Shown: one piece after another, positions 45,460 to 54,538 of the stretch | Layout of the letters: each line of letters starts with the position of its first letter | How positions within the stretch are numbered: position 1 is the first letter of the stretch | NCBI GenBank assembly: GCA_009901575.1 | Contig: WXYP01000009.1 | Coordinates: 49,656 to 113,655 of the forward strand | Length of the DNA stretch: 64,000 nt | Reading direction: 5' to 3' | DNA from: Flavobacteriaceae bacterium R38 | GTDB lineage: Bacteria; Bacteroidota; Bacteroidia; Flavobacteriales; Flavobacteriaceae | Notes under the pieces: generated by a model | What the model saw: only the letters and a program-made list of their open reading frames with translations | What the model was told of the DNA's origin: nothing | Databases searched by the model: none | Program-made: the position numbers and the translations under genes

Positions 45460-47907
45460 TTAGTTTGCGTAAAGAGGGCCTCTGTATATTTTATCTCCAA
45501 TTGTTAATTCGAAAAAACGCAGCTCTCTCTTCAGATTTAGCTGATCAATATTAAAGGAGGCTTCGACAGATTTTTTACGTTGTACTCCCTCAACAAGTGT
45601 TTTGATGGTATTTCCATTAATATCTTTTACTTTTAAAGTAGTAAAAGTTCCTTTTTGAAGGGGATAAGCAAACGCTATGGTTTTCTTTTTCTTATTGATG
45701 GTATAAGGAGTCTCGTCATTATTCTGATGTACGTCTGCATAGATTATGATTTTATCGTGATTTTGACGATTAAATAATTTTACAAAAACCTCTTTTCTGC
45801 TTCTGTCTATAAAAAACGATATCTCATTTGCATTTTTTAATGCTTGTATGGATTCGCTGGGGAGGATCAATCCTCCAAATGGTCTTAATCCAAATACTTT
45901 ATCGTATGGATATGGAAAAGAGATCACTGTAGTGCTTTGTAGTTTGGAAGTCCATTCTATTCCGATATCAAAAAAAGAATCTCCATCGCTTTCAAATGAT
46001 AGCGCATATTCATCATTTTGAGGAATAAAGAAATCTTTTTTGTTAGTGGTATCTATTACGTTGATGTCCAAAGCTCTTTTCTTAAGGCTGAAACTTTTGA
46101 AATTGTTTGGATGATTTTCAAGTAACCGGTTGATACCTTTACCTGTAGAAATAGATAAAATACCGTATTCATCAAAATCACAGCTGTATATCTTATTTAC
46201 AGGGTCTATTAAAGTACAACCATCATAATATAGAAAAGAATTTTCAGGAACGATAATTGCCTCTCCAGAAGCTATTTCATTATCTTTTGTGCTAAAAGAA
46301 TTATCAGCTACTTTTAAATAGCTCATAACATCTATTTTAGAAATATTGAGCTTCTTTTTTACTTCGCCAAAGATAATTTCTTTAAAGGAATTAGAAGGGG
46401 CTAAATTACCTTCAATGTTAATTCCTATCTCGTAACCATCGATAGTAACTCCTGAAATAACGGGTTTTAATTCAGAAATTTTATTTAGATCTATTGCCTT
46501 AGATTGTACGGATAATCTTTTATCCGGATTCAATATTTCGGCATTGCTTAAATGAATAGATCCTGAAATGATTCCGGTAGTATTATTATACGATTTAAAT
46601 TGATTTAACCGAATTTCATCGGTATCAATATTAACCCCTTTTGCATAATTAACAATGGTATTGTTTTTAATCTCCCATGGTTGATTGTGCGAGAATTTCT
46701 CAATTATAATCCCGGTATTAGACGATTTTAGACTAGATTGATTGTAAATTAAATTCCCTTCTAGCCTAAATTTATCTGAATCCTCATCCCACAAAGCATT
46801 TTTTTTATTCCTGGGAAGTAAATAAGAAATACCAGATGAGAAACGAGGTCCTATGATTTGATTTCCTCTTATAGTCTGAAACGGATTCATAGTTTTAATA
46901 CCAGACTCATTAGAATCGTTATTATAATCATTATAAATAATTAAATTATTTATAATTTGATTATTTGTACCATTTCCTGACATAGAACAACTAATAACAG
47001 TTCCGTTATTTGAGAAAAAGACATTATTAGAAATTAAAACAGAAGTTTGATCCAATACTACAGCATCAGATTTTAACTGATAAAAACTACTGTTTTTTAA
47101 ATAATTATTTCTTTTAGAACCTGTCCACTTTATTGCAGGAGCAGTATTTCTTGAAGTACCAATATTTTCAAAGTTTACTCCGGATAAAGTAACATTTCCA
47201 GCAGTATCTTCAATCAGAATTTGCGTATTTATTTGATTGGGGATAAGGTTGGGATGAACTCCAATTTTTATGGTATGCGTTAATAAGCCAACAAAGGGGG
47301 AGATGTTAATTTTTTCTTTGAAATTTAGGGTTTTGACAGCATGAGCTTGTTGAAAAGTAGTCTTGCTGACAGCATCTCCGTTAAAAGCTGATAACAATTT
47401 AACTTTCTCATTTTTGAAGTTATCGTTTACAGAAGTGATAACAATTTCATCATCTCTTTGCCAGTTGGTTATATTTTTAAATTGTAACGTATTACTGTCG
47501 TAGGCAAGATCATTTTTAAGTTGCGTCCAGGTAGTTTTTTCTCCACTTATTCCATGCAAAGAAAGCGTTCCGTTATTTTTGACGATGATTCTATGCCTGT
47601 TTGCAGCCGGGAAATCTTCCAGGCTGTTAAAATAAATGGCTATTTTATTTCTAAAAGGATTTTCCGGAGTTCCTATTTGTAATGTCCCTCCATCTATAAT
47701 TATGTTACCTACACTGATATTGATATTCCTTCGGTCTCTAACAATCAAAGTCCCTTTAACGATTAAAGAATCGATATGTCTCGGACTTCTGTCTATGGTT
47801 ACTGTTTCCCAACTTTCAACTCTCATAACATTGTTGCGATTCTGGGCTTGTACAGGAATAGAAAACAATATTAAAAGTAAAATGAATAATAGGAACTTTT
47901 CTTTCAT
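45460..47907 (-). CDS. Secreted G8-domain/right-handed beta-helix protein
   Basis: A signal peptide (ending VQAQ) precedes a G8 domain (about residues 30-105: WETVTIDRSPRHIDSLIVKG, NIIIDGGTLQIGTPENPF). A long parallel beta-helix region with Asn/Ser ladders follows (about 230-530: FYQLKSDAVVLDQTSVLISN, IINNLIIYNDYNND). The final 150 residues are beta-sandwich and end in a GxxIKTL-type domain. G8 plus beta-helix is the layout of human CEMIP and TMEM2 (hyaluronan-degrading) and of fibrocystin-like proteins; bacterial members are largely uncharacterised. The closing domain faintly resembles a type IX secretion tail, but I would not call it. Confidence 0.8.
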   Translation of the reverse strand: MKEKFLLFILLLILFSIPVQAQNRNNVMRVESWETVTIDRSPRHIDSLIVKGTLIVRDRRNINISVGNIIIDGGTLQIGTPENPFRNKIAIYFNSLEDFPAANRHRIIVKNNGTLSLHGISGEKTTWTQLKNDLAYDSNTLQFKNITNWQRDDEIVITSVNDNFKNEKVKLLSAFNGDAVSKTTFQQAHAVKTLNFKEKINISPFVGLLTHTIKIGVHPNLIPNQINTQILIEDTAGNVTLSGVNFENIGTSRNTAPAIKWTGSKRNNYLKNSSFYQLKSDAVVLDQTSVLISNNVFFSNNGTVISCSMSGNGTNNQIINNLIIYNDYNNDSNESGIKTMNPFQTIRGNQIIGPRFSSGISYLLPRNKKNALWDEDSDKFRLEGNLIYNQSSLKSSNTGIIIEKFSHNQPWEIKNNTIVNYAKGVNIDTDEIRLNQFKSYNNTTGIISGSIHLSNAEILNPDKRLSVQSKAIDLNKISELKPVISGVTIDGYEIGINIEGNLAPSNSFKEIIFGEVKKKLNISKIDVMSYLKVADNSFSTKDNEIASGEAIIVPENSFLYYDGCTLIDPVNKIYSCDFDEYGILSISTGKGINRLLENHPNNFKSFSLKKRALDINVIDTTNKKDFFIPQNDEYALSFESDGDSFFDIGIEWTSKLQSTTVISFPYPYDKVFGLRPFGGLILPSESIQALKNANEISFFIDRSRKEVFVKLFNRQNHDKIIIYADVHQNNDETPYTINKKKKTIAFAYPLQKGTFTTLKVKDINGNTIKTLVEGVQRKKSVEASFNIDQLNLKRELRFFELTIGDKIYRGPLYAN

Positions 47908-48119
47908 TGTAAAATTAAATACGATATAAATACCAGGTTTTAAAAGCAGATAAAATTACCATTTTAAAAATAAAATACTTGCTTATTTATGAATTTGTAT
48001 TTTAAAATGATTTGCTATTGATAGTTACGTAAATACGCTATTATGGGTTTTAATAAGGTATATTTATTTGATAATAACAACTTTTGATAATTTGGGAGTA
48101 AGCTTTTCAACAAAAATCC

Positions 48120-48127
48120 TACTTTTG
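48120..48127 (+). promoter_or_regulatory. -7 promoter box for trxB
   Basis: TACTTTTG matches TAnnTTTG and lies 31 nt before the trxB start. A TTTG lies 25 nt further upstream, slightly beyond the usual spacing. Confidence 0.45.
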
Positions 48128-48158
48128 TCTTATAAATTATTTTCAGAAAAAAGATATT

Positions 48159-49130
48159 ATGTCTGATACAACCGAAAGAATAAAATGTTTGATAATAGGA
48201 TCTGGTCCTGCTGGGTATACAGCAGCAATTTATGCAGCAAGAGCTGATTTAAAACCAGTGATGTATACTGGTATGGAACCAGGAGGACAATTAACTACAA
48301 CTACAGAAGTAGATAACTTTCCAGGCTACCCTGAAGGAATTGACGGACCTACTATGATGGTTCAGTTACAACAGCAAGCCGAACGTTTTGGAACCGAAGT
48401 ACGTATAGGAATGGTCACTGAAGTTCAGTTTAGTAAAGAAGCCGGAGGTATTCATAAAGTAGTAGTAGATAATAATAAAGAGATCGAAGCAGAAACTGTT
48501 ATCGTTTCTACTGGAGCTACAGCAAAATATTTAGGCCTACCTAGTGAACAACGTTTACGAGGTGGGGGAGTATCTGCCTGTGCAGTATGTGATGGTTTTT
48601 TCTACAAAGGACAAGATGTGGCTATAGTTGGAGCAGGTGACACTGCTGCAGAAGAAGCTACATACCTGGCTAATATTTGTAATAAAGTTACAATGTTGGT
48701 AAGAAAAGATTATATGAGAGCTTCTAAAGCAATGCAACATCGTGTAAATGCAACTAAGAATATCGAAGTAAGATATAATTCGGAAGTAGATGAAGTATTG
48801 GGAGATCAGGTTGTAGAAGGATTACGTATTGTAAATAATAAAACCAATGATAAAGATGAAATTAGTATCACAGGGTTATTTATTGCAATAGGTCATAAAC
48901 CAAATACGGAGATTTTCAAAGGGCAGTTAGATATGGATGAAACAGGTTACCTGATCACAGAAGGAAAGTCTACAAAAACTAATATCCCGGGAGTATTTGC
49001 TTCAGGAGATGTACAGGATAAAGAGTATAGACAAGCGGTTACAGCAGCAGGTACAGGATGTATGGCTGCTCTTGATGCAGAACGTTATTTAGCAGCTGTA
49101 GAATCTCTTGAAGAAGAGGCTGTAAAATAA
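48159..49130 (+). CDS. trxB: Thioredoxin-disulfide reductase
   Basis: The 323-residue flavoprotein has the FAD-binding motif GSGPAGYTAAIYAARA (residues 15-30), the redox pair CAVC (Cys141, Cys144), the NADPH-binding GAGDTAAEEATYLA, and the closing FAD contact FASGDVQDKEYRQAVTAAGTG. It uses NADPH to reduce thioredoxin in the cytoplasm. It is monocistronic, with a -7 box upstream and a strong terminator downstream. Together with OxyR, Dps and SodC it forms part of the window's oxidative-stress content, although those genes are not adjacent. Confidence 0.97.
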   Translation: MSDTTERIKCLIIGSGPAGYTAAIYAARADLKPVMYTGMEPGGQLTTTTEVDNFPGYPEGIDGPTMMVQLQQQAERFGTEVRIGMVTEVQFSKEAGGIHKVVVDNNKEIEAETVIVSTGATAKYLGLPSEQRLRGGGVSACAVCDGFFYKGQDVAIVGAGDTAAEEATYLANICNKVTMLVRKDYMRASKAMQHRVNATKNIEVRYNSEVDEVLGDQVVEGLRIVNNKTNDKDEISITGLFIAIGHKPNTEIFKGQLDMDETGYLITEGKSTKTNIPGVFASGDVQDKEYRQAVTAAGTGCMAALDAERYLAAVESLEEEAVK

Positions 49131-49152
49131 TTAGAAAATATATTTTATAAAT

Positions 49153-49179
49153 AAAAGCACCTGTTTACAGGTGCTTTTT
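49153..49179 (+). terminator. Intrinsic terminator after trxB
   Basis: A 12-bp stem (AAAAGCACCTGT / ACAGGTGCTTTT) with a 2-nt nominal loop is followed by T residues, 22 bp past the stop. Confidence 0.93.
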
Positions 49180-49291
49180 CGTTAGAAAGAAGAAAAAAAG
49201 ATCTTAATAGTTTTTGAGATAAAAGGTTAGCTGGCTACTCAAAAGTATAAGACCTTTTTCAAAGTTGGTTGTTGTTTATTGGTTAAGCAGT

Positions 49292-50017
49292 TTAGTTTTT
49301 AGAAACCGTACCTGCTGTCGATTTACTTTTCTTTACGATAGGATCTCCAGTATAATTAACATCCCCTCCTGTACTTGTATTTGCTACCAGCTCATCTGTT
49401 GCATTAACAGAGATATCTGCTCCTGTACTAGCTTTGGCTATACATTTAGTTACCAGTAATTTTCTGGCTTTAATATCACTACCTGTGCTGGCATCTGCAT
49501 ATAAGATTTTTGCTTTTCCGGAAACCACGATATCAGAACCACTGCTTGCATCACAATCTACTTCATTAGCTTCAACTTCAACTTTTAAGTCGGCACCACT
49601 ACTGCTATCAAGTTCAATGCGATCGGCTTTAATTACAGCTGTAGTATAAAGATCTGCACCACTGCTACTTCTTAATGAAGTAATTTCCGGTAAGCTTACA
49701 AATACCTTTTTAGATTTTGCACGTCCGATACGTTCTTCCGTATGAATTCTAAGAATACCATTTTTAATGTCTGTTCTGATTAAACCGATGATATTTTCAT
49801 CTGCTTCAACACTAATACTGGTTTTTTTATCTTGTGTTATATAAACATCAAGACCTTCTGCTGCTTTAACTACGGTAAATGACTCGTCACTGTTTCTTGC
49901 TTCAGTTACGACATTACCATTTCCTCTTTCTCCTTCTCCTAAATTTATATCCCATTGACATGAGAAAAATAAAAGAGAGACGAAAATCATCACGATAAAT
50001 TTTACTAATGCGCTCAT
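49292..50017 (-). CDS. Head-GIN domain lipoprotein (DUF2807)
   Basis: A lipobox (LLFFSC) is followed by a DUF2807 domain built of repeating turns. The phrase S-S/T-G-A/S/G-D occurs six times at roughly 18-25-residue intervals (SSSGADLY, SSSGADLK, ASSGSDIV, ASTGSDIK, ASTGADIS, TSTGGDVN), one per coil of a beta-helix. It is likely surface or periplasmic and binds an unknown ligand. It is the last gene of the DUF4870-PadR-PspC group, 110 bp downstream of the PspC gene; in Bacteroidota these genes recur together, suggesting a joint envelope-stress role. Confidence 0.9.
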   Translation of the reverse strand: MSALVKFIVMIFVSLLFFSCQWDINLGEGERGNGNVVTEARNSDESFTVVKAAEGLDVYITQDKKTSISVEADENIIGLIRTDIKNGILRIHTEERIGRAKSKKVFVSLPEITSLRSSSGADLYTTAVIKADRIELDSSSGADLKVEVEANEVDCDASSGSDIVVSGKAKILYADASTGSDIKARKLLVTKCIAKASTGADISVNATDELVANTSTGGDVNYTGDPIVKKSKSTAGTVSKN

Positions 50018-50127
50018 AATGTTATTGTGTTTTATTTATTTTAATTTGATTGTTTTCTTTGATTTATTGGTTAACAATCGCCAGCCCGAGATGAATTAGG
50101 CTGACAACTGCTAACCGCCACTACTAA

Positions 50128-51837
50128 CTAATCGGTTGTTTCTATTTTTACGCCGTCTTCATTGATCTTCATTTCAAAAGTATCTCCATCTTTATCCCTG
50201 AGATTAATGTCTACTCCATTCTCGTCTAAACGAATCTGGTTCGAGTCATCATCATCACTTTCATCATCATAATCTTCACAATCAAGACATTTTAATTCTC
50301 CGTCATTTCCCATTCTCCATTCATGATTAATAATACTACTTCTGTAGAAGCCCTGATCGTTATCTGTACTTCTTCCAATGTTTCCATAAGCAGACCTGTC
50401 AAAAGAGAGAACTGTACCAGAAGGGATATAAATGGTAATTACGACTTCCTGATCTCTGAATTTATTCTTAATATCTGTAGTTAAAAACTCGTCCAGGATA
50501 ATTGTATTCCCTTCAGCACTATAACTATAATCTATTTTTTCAGCACGGCTTCTCGCATCTTTGTACGTTCGGCCATCTGCTTCTTTCCTGATGCTTATAG
50601 AAGCTGTAGAATCTTCAGATTGCTCAATATTAAAAACTACATCTTCAGTGAAAATCTTCTCTCGATCGTTTTCATCCAGAATAATATCAAATCTTGAATC
50701 ATTATAGAAGTTGTCATAATGAGCATCCCCTTCATTCATTTTAATTCTTATCGTATCACTTGTAGCAATATATAATTCTTCTTTATTAGTAACACTTCCC
50801 GAATACGCATGCTCTGAAGCTTCACGTACTGCTAGGATTATTAATCCTGCTATAGATAAAAACCATAATCCTAAAAGTGAGAACTTTGCAATGTTACCTA
50901 TGGATTTAAGGTTTGTTACCAATATTTTTAATCCTAAATAGAAAAGGAAGAAAAACGGAATCCCTACGGCAAAGAATGTAATCAAAGATGCAAGCCATAT
51001 CGGAGTTCCTGATGCATTAAATATTTCTACAAAATCAGCTCCGGGAATGTGAATAATATCTGCAACTCCTACAGAAAACAATCCGATAAATAAACTGATA
51101 AGAACAGAAGCTCCTGTAATGATGAATATAATTCCTATGAACTTGGCAATTACTTTAAAGAAGAAAAGAATGATATCACCTAAAGTATCGAAAAAAGTTT
51201 TCGAACTGGATTTTACTTTTTCTCCTGCTTTTTCATAATCTACACTTTTTACTTTCTCTGTAACATTTTCAAATCCTTCTTTTACTTTTTTTTCGATGTT
51301 GCTAATGTTAACAGGCTCCCCCCGCATTTCTATTTTTTGAGAAGTAGAACTGGCTTCGGGCACCAAAATCCAGAACAAAATATAAGCCACTAATCCGAAT
51401 CCGGAAAAGACAGTAAAGAGTACAAATAACAAACGTAACCATATGGCATCTATACCAAGATAGTGGCCAAGGCCGGCAGATACTCCACCTACATATTTAT
51501 TATCGATATCCCTGTAAAGTTGTTTGCTTTTACGTTGTGTTTTCTTTCTGGGTTCATCTTCAAAGATCTCTTCATCAACCAGGTAATCTTCCGGTTGTCC
51601 CATGATTTTAATTACTTCGTCTATTTCTTTAACGCTGATTACCTGCCTGTCATTTTCCATTTTTTCGGTAAAAAGCTCCCCAATACGGGCCTCAATGTCT
51701 GAGATAATCTCTTCGCTGCCTTGTGTATTAGAGAATGAACGTTTTATAGCATCCAAATAGCGTTGTAACTTTTGATACGCGTCTTCATCAATATGAAAAA
51801 ACGTACCTGCTAAATTTATGTTTATAGTCTTATTCAT
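50128..51837 (-). CDS. PspC-domain envelope-stress protein
   Basis: The N-terminal 100 residues form a helical domain (YQKLQRYLDAIKRSFSNTQGSEEIISDIEARIGELF) with HAAS-like character. A PspC domain follows near 108-165 (RDIDNKYVGGVSAGLGHYLGIDAIWLRLLF with one span). Further membrane segments lie near 215-350 and a C-terminal DUF2807-like beta-region lies from about 360. The acidic tail after LDCEDYDDES is notable. In Bacteroidota such proteins are paired with PadR regulators. Its start overlaps the padR-like stop by 4 bp (ATGA), so the two are translationally coupled. Confidence 0.9.
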   Translation of the reverse strand: MNKTININLAGTFFHIDEDAYQKLQRYLDAIKRSFSNTQGSEEIISDIEARIGELFTEKMENDRQVISVKEIDEVIKIMGQPEDYLVDEEIFEDEPRKKTQRKSKQLYRDIDNKYVGGVSAGLGHYLGIDAIWLRLLFVLFTVFSGFGLVAYILFWILVPEASSTSQKIEMRGEPVNISNIEKKVKEGFENVTEKVKSVDYEKAGEKVKSSSKTFFDTLGDIILFFFKVIAKFIGIIFIITGASVLISLFIGLFSVGVADIIHIPGADFVEIFNASGTPIWLASLITFFAVGIPFFFLFYLGLKILVTNLKSIGNIAKFSLLGLWFLSIAGLIILAVREASEHAYSGSVTNKEELYIATSDTIRIKMNEGDAHYDNFYNDSRFDIILDENDREKIFTEDVVFNIEQSEDSTASISIRKEADGRTYKDARSRAEKIDYSYSAEGNTIILDEFLTTDIKNKFRDQEVVITIYIPSGTVLSFDRSAYGNIGRSTDNDQGFYRSSIINHEWRMGNDGELKCLDCEDYDDESDDDDSNQIRLDENGVDINLRDKDGDTFEMKINEDGVKIETTD

Positions 51838-52172
51838 TTTTCTTGTTTTTGGCTTGTTACAATGTTAACTGCATTTTTTAGATCATCCCATGTTAAGGTT
51901 AATTCTTTCAGGAAAATTTTTCCTGTTTCCGTTAATTGATAATATTTTCGTGGAGGCCCCGATGTAGACTCTTCCCAGCGATAATTAAGCAATCCGGTAT
52001 TCTTTAGCCTGGTGAGTAACGGGTAAATAGTACCTTCTACTACCAGCATCTTTGCATTTTTTAGTGTGTTTAAAATCTCAGATGCATATTTGTCTTCATC
52101 TTTAAGAATTGACAGTATGCAATATTCCAGCACACCTTTACGCATTTGCGCTTTAGTGTTTTCAATATTCAT
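51834..52172 (-). CDS. PadR-family transcriptional regulator
   Basis: The 112-residue winged-helix protein has the PadR phrases MRKGVLEYCILSILKDEDKYASEIL, VEGTIYPLLTRLKNTGLLNYRWEES and GPPRKYYQLTETGK. PadR proteins repress adjacent genes and respond to small molecules or membrane stress. Here it lies between the DUF4870 gene and the PspC gene, with ATGA overlap into PspC. It probably autoregulates the operon; the operator has not been found. Confidence 0.95.
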   Translation of the reverse strand: MNIENTKAQMRKGVLEYCILSILKDEDKYASEILNTLKNAKMLVVEGTIYPLLTRLKNTGLLNYRWEESTSGPPRKYYQLTETGKIFLKELTLTWDDLKNAVNIVTSQKQEK

Positions 52173-52242
52173 AAAGCATGATTTTTAATATTGTTAAAAC
52201 TGTTCATTTTTTGATTGATTGATGTTCGTTATGATTGATGTT

Positions 52243-52713
52243 TTATTTGATGAAATTTATAGTCAATGGGTATTTGTAAAATATACCGTCTCTTGCTTTT
52301 ATAGCTGCTGTGATTGTACAATAGATATCAAGTACAAATAACCCTAATCCTAATACTCCGGCTATTCCTAAATAAGCCAACCCTCCTCTGAATCTAAAAC
52401 CATCTCTAAGGTTGAGGTTGAAATGATGTGTGTTGTGTTCAAATATGCTTGCAAATCCGATCCAATCCCAGGAGGTAAAAATAAAAACCGGGATAGCTAC
52501 AATACCGAGTAGAATACTATAAAGCAAAATACTAATTTGAAAATTTAAGACTTGCTTTCCGTGATGATCTACATAGTCAGATTCGTTTTTATTAGAAACC
52601 CATAATACTAATGGTAAAATAAAATTTCCGAAAGGGAAAAAGTATTTTGAAAAGGTTGAAGCATGTACAAAAGTTGCTAAATTTTTTTGATGTTTATTGA
52701 TTGATGATTCCAT
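52243..52713 (-). CDS. DUF4870 small membrane protein
   Basis: The 156-residue protein has the DUF4870 pattern: a hydrophobic segment ending PFGNFILPLVLWVSNKNES, the conserved VDHHGKQVLNFQISILLY, and two further spans near the C-terminus. It is the first gene of the operon with PadR, PspC and head-GIN genes, and a well-formed promoter lies just upstream. No biochemical function is known. Confidence 0.88.
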   Translation of the reverse strand: MESSINKHQKNLATFVHASTFSKYFFPFGNFILPLVLWVSNKNESDYVDHHGKQVLNFQISILLYSILLGIVAIPVFIFTSWDWIGFASIFEHNTHHFNLNLRDGFRFRGGLAYLGIAGVLGLGLFVLDIYCTITAAIKARDGIFYKYPLTINFIK

Positions 52714-52732
52714 TACATATTATTTTCTTATG

Positions 52733-52765
52733 CAAATATATATCTAAAAGAAGGTATTATGCAAA
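52733..52765 (-). promoter_or_regulatory. Bacteroidota-type promoter of the DUF4870-PadR-PspC operon
   Basis: On the minus strand TTTG (complement of 52762-52765) and TATATTTG (complement of 52733-52740) are 21 nt apart, matching both the -33 and -7 elements. The start codon lies 19 nt downstream. This is the best two-part match in the window. Confidence 0.7.
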
Positions 52766-52859
52766 ACAAAGTACTGTAATTTAACAATTAATTAACATTT
52801 TGATTGATCTAATCAAATCATTAAATTTCAATACCTTAGTTGATCTAAAATGTTTTTAA

Positions 52860-53315
52860 ATGAAAATATCTGCAAGAAAATTTAATACGTATACAATGCT
52901 AAAACTCCCAGCTGCGTGGCTTTGTGGAGTACGAGTTAGGAGTATAGATGAAAGAAAATGTATTGTATCTGTAAAGCACAGATGGATTAATCAAAATCCT
53001 TTTAATTCTATGTTTTGGGCTGTGCAAGGAATGGCTGCAGAATTAAGTACCGGAGCTATGGTAGCCACTCAAATTAGAAATAGTGGTCATAAAATTTCTA
53101 TGCTTGTGGCTAGTAACAATGCAAGCTTCTCAAAAAAAGCTACAGGAAGAATCGCATTTACGTGTAATGAAGGACATTTAATAGAAGAAGCAATTAAAAA
53201 AACCATCGAAACAAAAGAAGGAGAGACATTTTGGATGAAATCTACAGGCGTTAATTCTAATGGAGATATAGTGTCAACCTTTAACTTTGAGTGGACAATT
53301 AAGTTAAAAGCATAG
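52860..53315 (+). CDS. DUF4442 hotdog-fold protein (thioesterase-like)
   Basis: The 151-residue protein has the DUF4442 arrangement: a first helix-strand (LPAAWLCGVRVRSIDERKCIVSVKHRW), NPFNSMFWAVQGMAAELSTGAM as the central helix, and alternating strands to the end (STFNFEWTIKLK). The fold is that of acyl-CoA thioesterases, but no catalytic residue is certain. It is divergent from the DUF4870 operon and is followed after 100 bp by the TIGR00266 gene. Confidence 0.82.
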   Translation: MKISARKFNTYTMLKLPAAWLCGVRVRSIDERKCIVSVKHRWINQNPFNSMFWAVQGMAAELSTGAMVATQIRNSGHKISMLVASNNASFSKKATGRIAFTCNEGHLIEEAIKKTIETKEGETFWMKSTGVNSNGDIVSTFNFEWTIKLKA

Positions 53316-53415
53316 AAAATACTACTATAAATGTTTTTAATTTTATTTAAAAATGTAACAATAGATAAACTATTTCTACTCATTTATTGAAAACAATTAA
53401 ATAAAGAAACACAGG

Positions 53416-54216
53416 ATGACAGCACACGAAATAGATTACCATATTTATGGGGAAGAAATGCAATTTGTTGAAATAGAATTAGACCCCCAGGAAGCAGTAG
53501 TTGCAGAAGCGGGAAGTTTTATGATGATGGACGAAGGCATTAAAATGGATACCATTTTTGGAGATGGCTCTAACCAGGATAAAGGAGTTTTAGGAAAGCT
53601 TTTTTCGGCAGGGAAAAGATTATTGACCGGAGAAAGTTTGTTTATGACAGCTTTTTTAAATGAATATCAAGGCAAACGTAAAGTAAGTTTTGCATCTCCA
53701 TACCCTGGGAAAATAATCCCGATAGATTTGACTGAGTTTAATGGTAAGTTTATTTGTCAGAAAGACGCTTTCCTTTGTGCAGCTAAGGGAGTTACTGTCG
53801 GAATAGAATTTTCAAGAAAACTGGGAAGGGGACTTTTTGGTGGGGAAGGTTTTATCATGCAAAAATTAGAAGGGGACGGAATGGCGTTTGTACATGCAGG
53901 AGGAACTATGGCTATGAAAGAACTTGCAGCTGGAGAAACATTGAAAGTAGATACAGGATGTATTGTTGGATTTACACAAACAGTAGATTATAACATAGAG
54001 TTTGTCGGAGGAATCAAGAATACTATTTTTGGAGGTGAGGGCTTATTCTTTGCTACTTTAAGAGGTCCGGGTAAAGTTTTTATTCAATCGTTACCATTTA
54101 GCAGATTAGCTGGAAGAGTTCTTGCGGCTGCTCCAAGAGGCGGAGGAAGTGATAAAGGGGAAGGAAGTTTGCTTGGAGGCTTAGGAAATCTTCTTGATGG
54201 AGATAACAGGTTCTAA
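53416..54216 (+). CDS. TIGR00266 (AIM24-like) family protein
   Basis: The 266-residue protein has [21 protein letters not shown] at the start, a beta-rich body with [19 protein letters not shown] and [20 protein letters not shown], and a Gly-rich C-terminal tail ([16 protein letters not shown]). This matches the TIGR00266 family, related to mitochondrial AIM24. The fold is a beta-prism-like trimer; the function is unknown. It has no signal peptide and is cytoplasmic. Confidence 0.9.
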   Translation: MTAHEIDYHIYGEEMQFVEIELDPQEAVVAEAGSFMMMDEGIKMDTIFGDGSNQDKGVLGKLFSAGKRLLTGESLFMTAFLNEYQGKRKVSFASPYPGKIIPIDLTEFNGKFICQKDAFLCAAKGVTVGIEFSRKLGRGLFGGEGFIMQKLEGDGMAFVHAGGTMAMKELAAGETLKVDTGCIVGFTQTVDYNIEFVGGIKNTIFGGEGLFFATLRGPGKVFIQSLPFSRLAGRVLAAAPRGGGSDKGEGSLLGGLGNLLDGDNRF

Positions 54217-54313
54217 AATGTTTAACATTTTTTGTAGATATATTTAACGATTTGACAACAATATTTAAATATTTATGATCGTTAATTTGTAGTTATATAA
54301 AATGTTGATTACT

Positions 54314-54508
54314 ATGGCTAGAGCGATGTTTGAATACACTCAAACTATTTTGAAAAAGGTTAGTTTTGATCCTATTTTATTTAGTAAAGAGCTAAAAAAA
54401 GCAGTAAATAGGTTACTTCCTTATGAAATTGACGAGTTGAGAATCTGGCTTCATCAGTTTACTTATGGTAAGCCAGAATTAACAAGATGTCTTGTTTATA
54501 TAGAATAG
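54314..54508 (+). CDS. Small conserved Flavobacteriia protein (64 residues)
   Basis: The chosen start gives MARAMFEYTQTILKKVSFDP; an in-frame ATG at 54302 adds four residues. The rest (FSKELKKAVNRLLPYEIDELRIWL, KPELTRCLVYIE) is a compact helical protein that I recognise as a short conserved product in Flavobacteriaceae, with the LLP-EI-EL phrase and a single Cys near the end. No function is assigned. A strong terminator follows directly. Confidence 0.75.
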   Translation: MARAMFEYTQTILKKVSFDPILFSKELKKAVNRLLPYEIDELRIWLHQFTYGKPELTRCLVYIE

Positions 54509-54510
54509 AT

Positions 54511-54538
54511 AAAAAGCCACTTTAAAGTGGCTTTTTTT
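54511..54538. terminator. Bidirectional terminator between the 64-residue gene and oxyR
   Basis: The stem AAAAAGCCACT / AGTGGCTTTTT has T tracts on both strands. It lies 2 bp after one stop and overlaps the other, so it should serve both convergent genes. Confidence 0.93.

Noticed and set aside
45460..45700. C-terminal type IX secretion sorting domain on the G8 protein
   Set aside because: The strand order is suggestive but the conserved LxxGxYxxxI phrase is missing.
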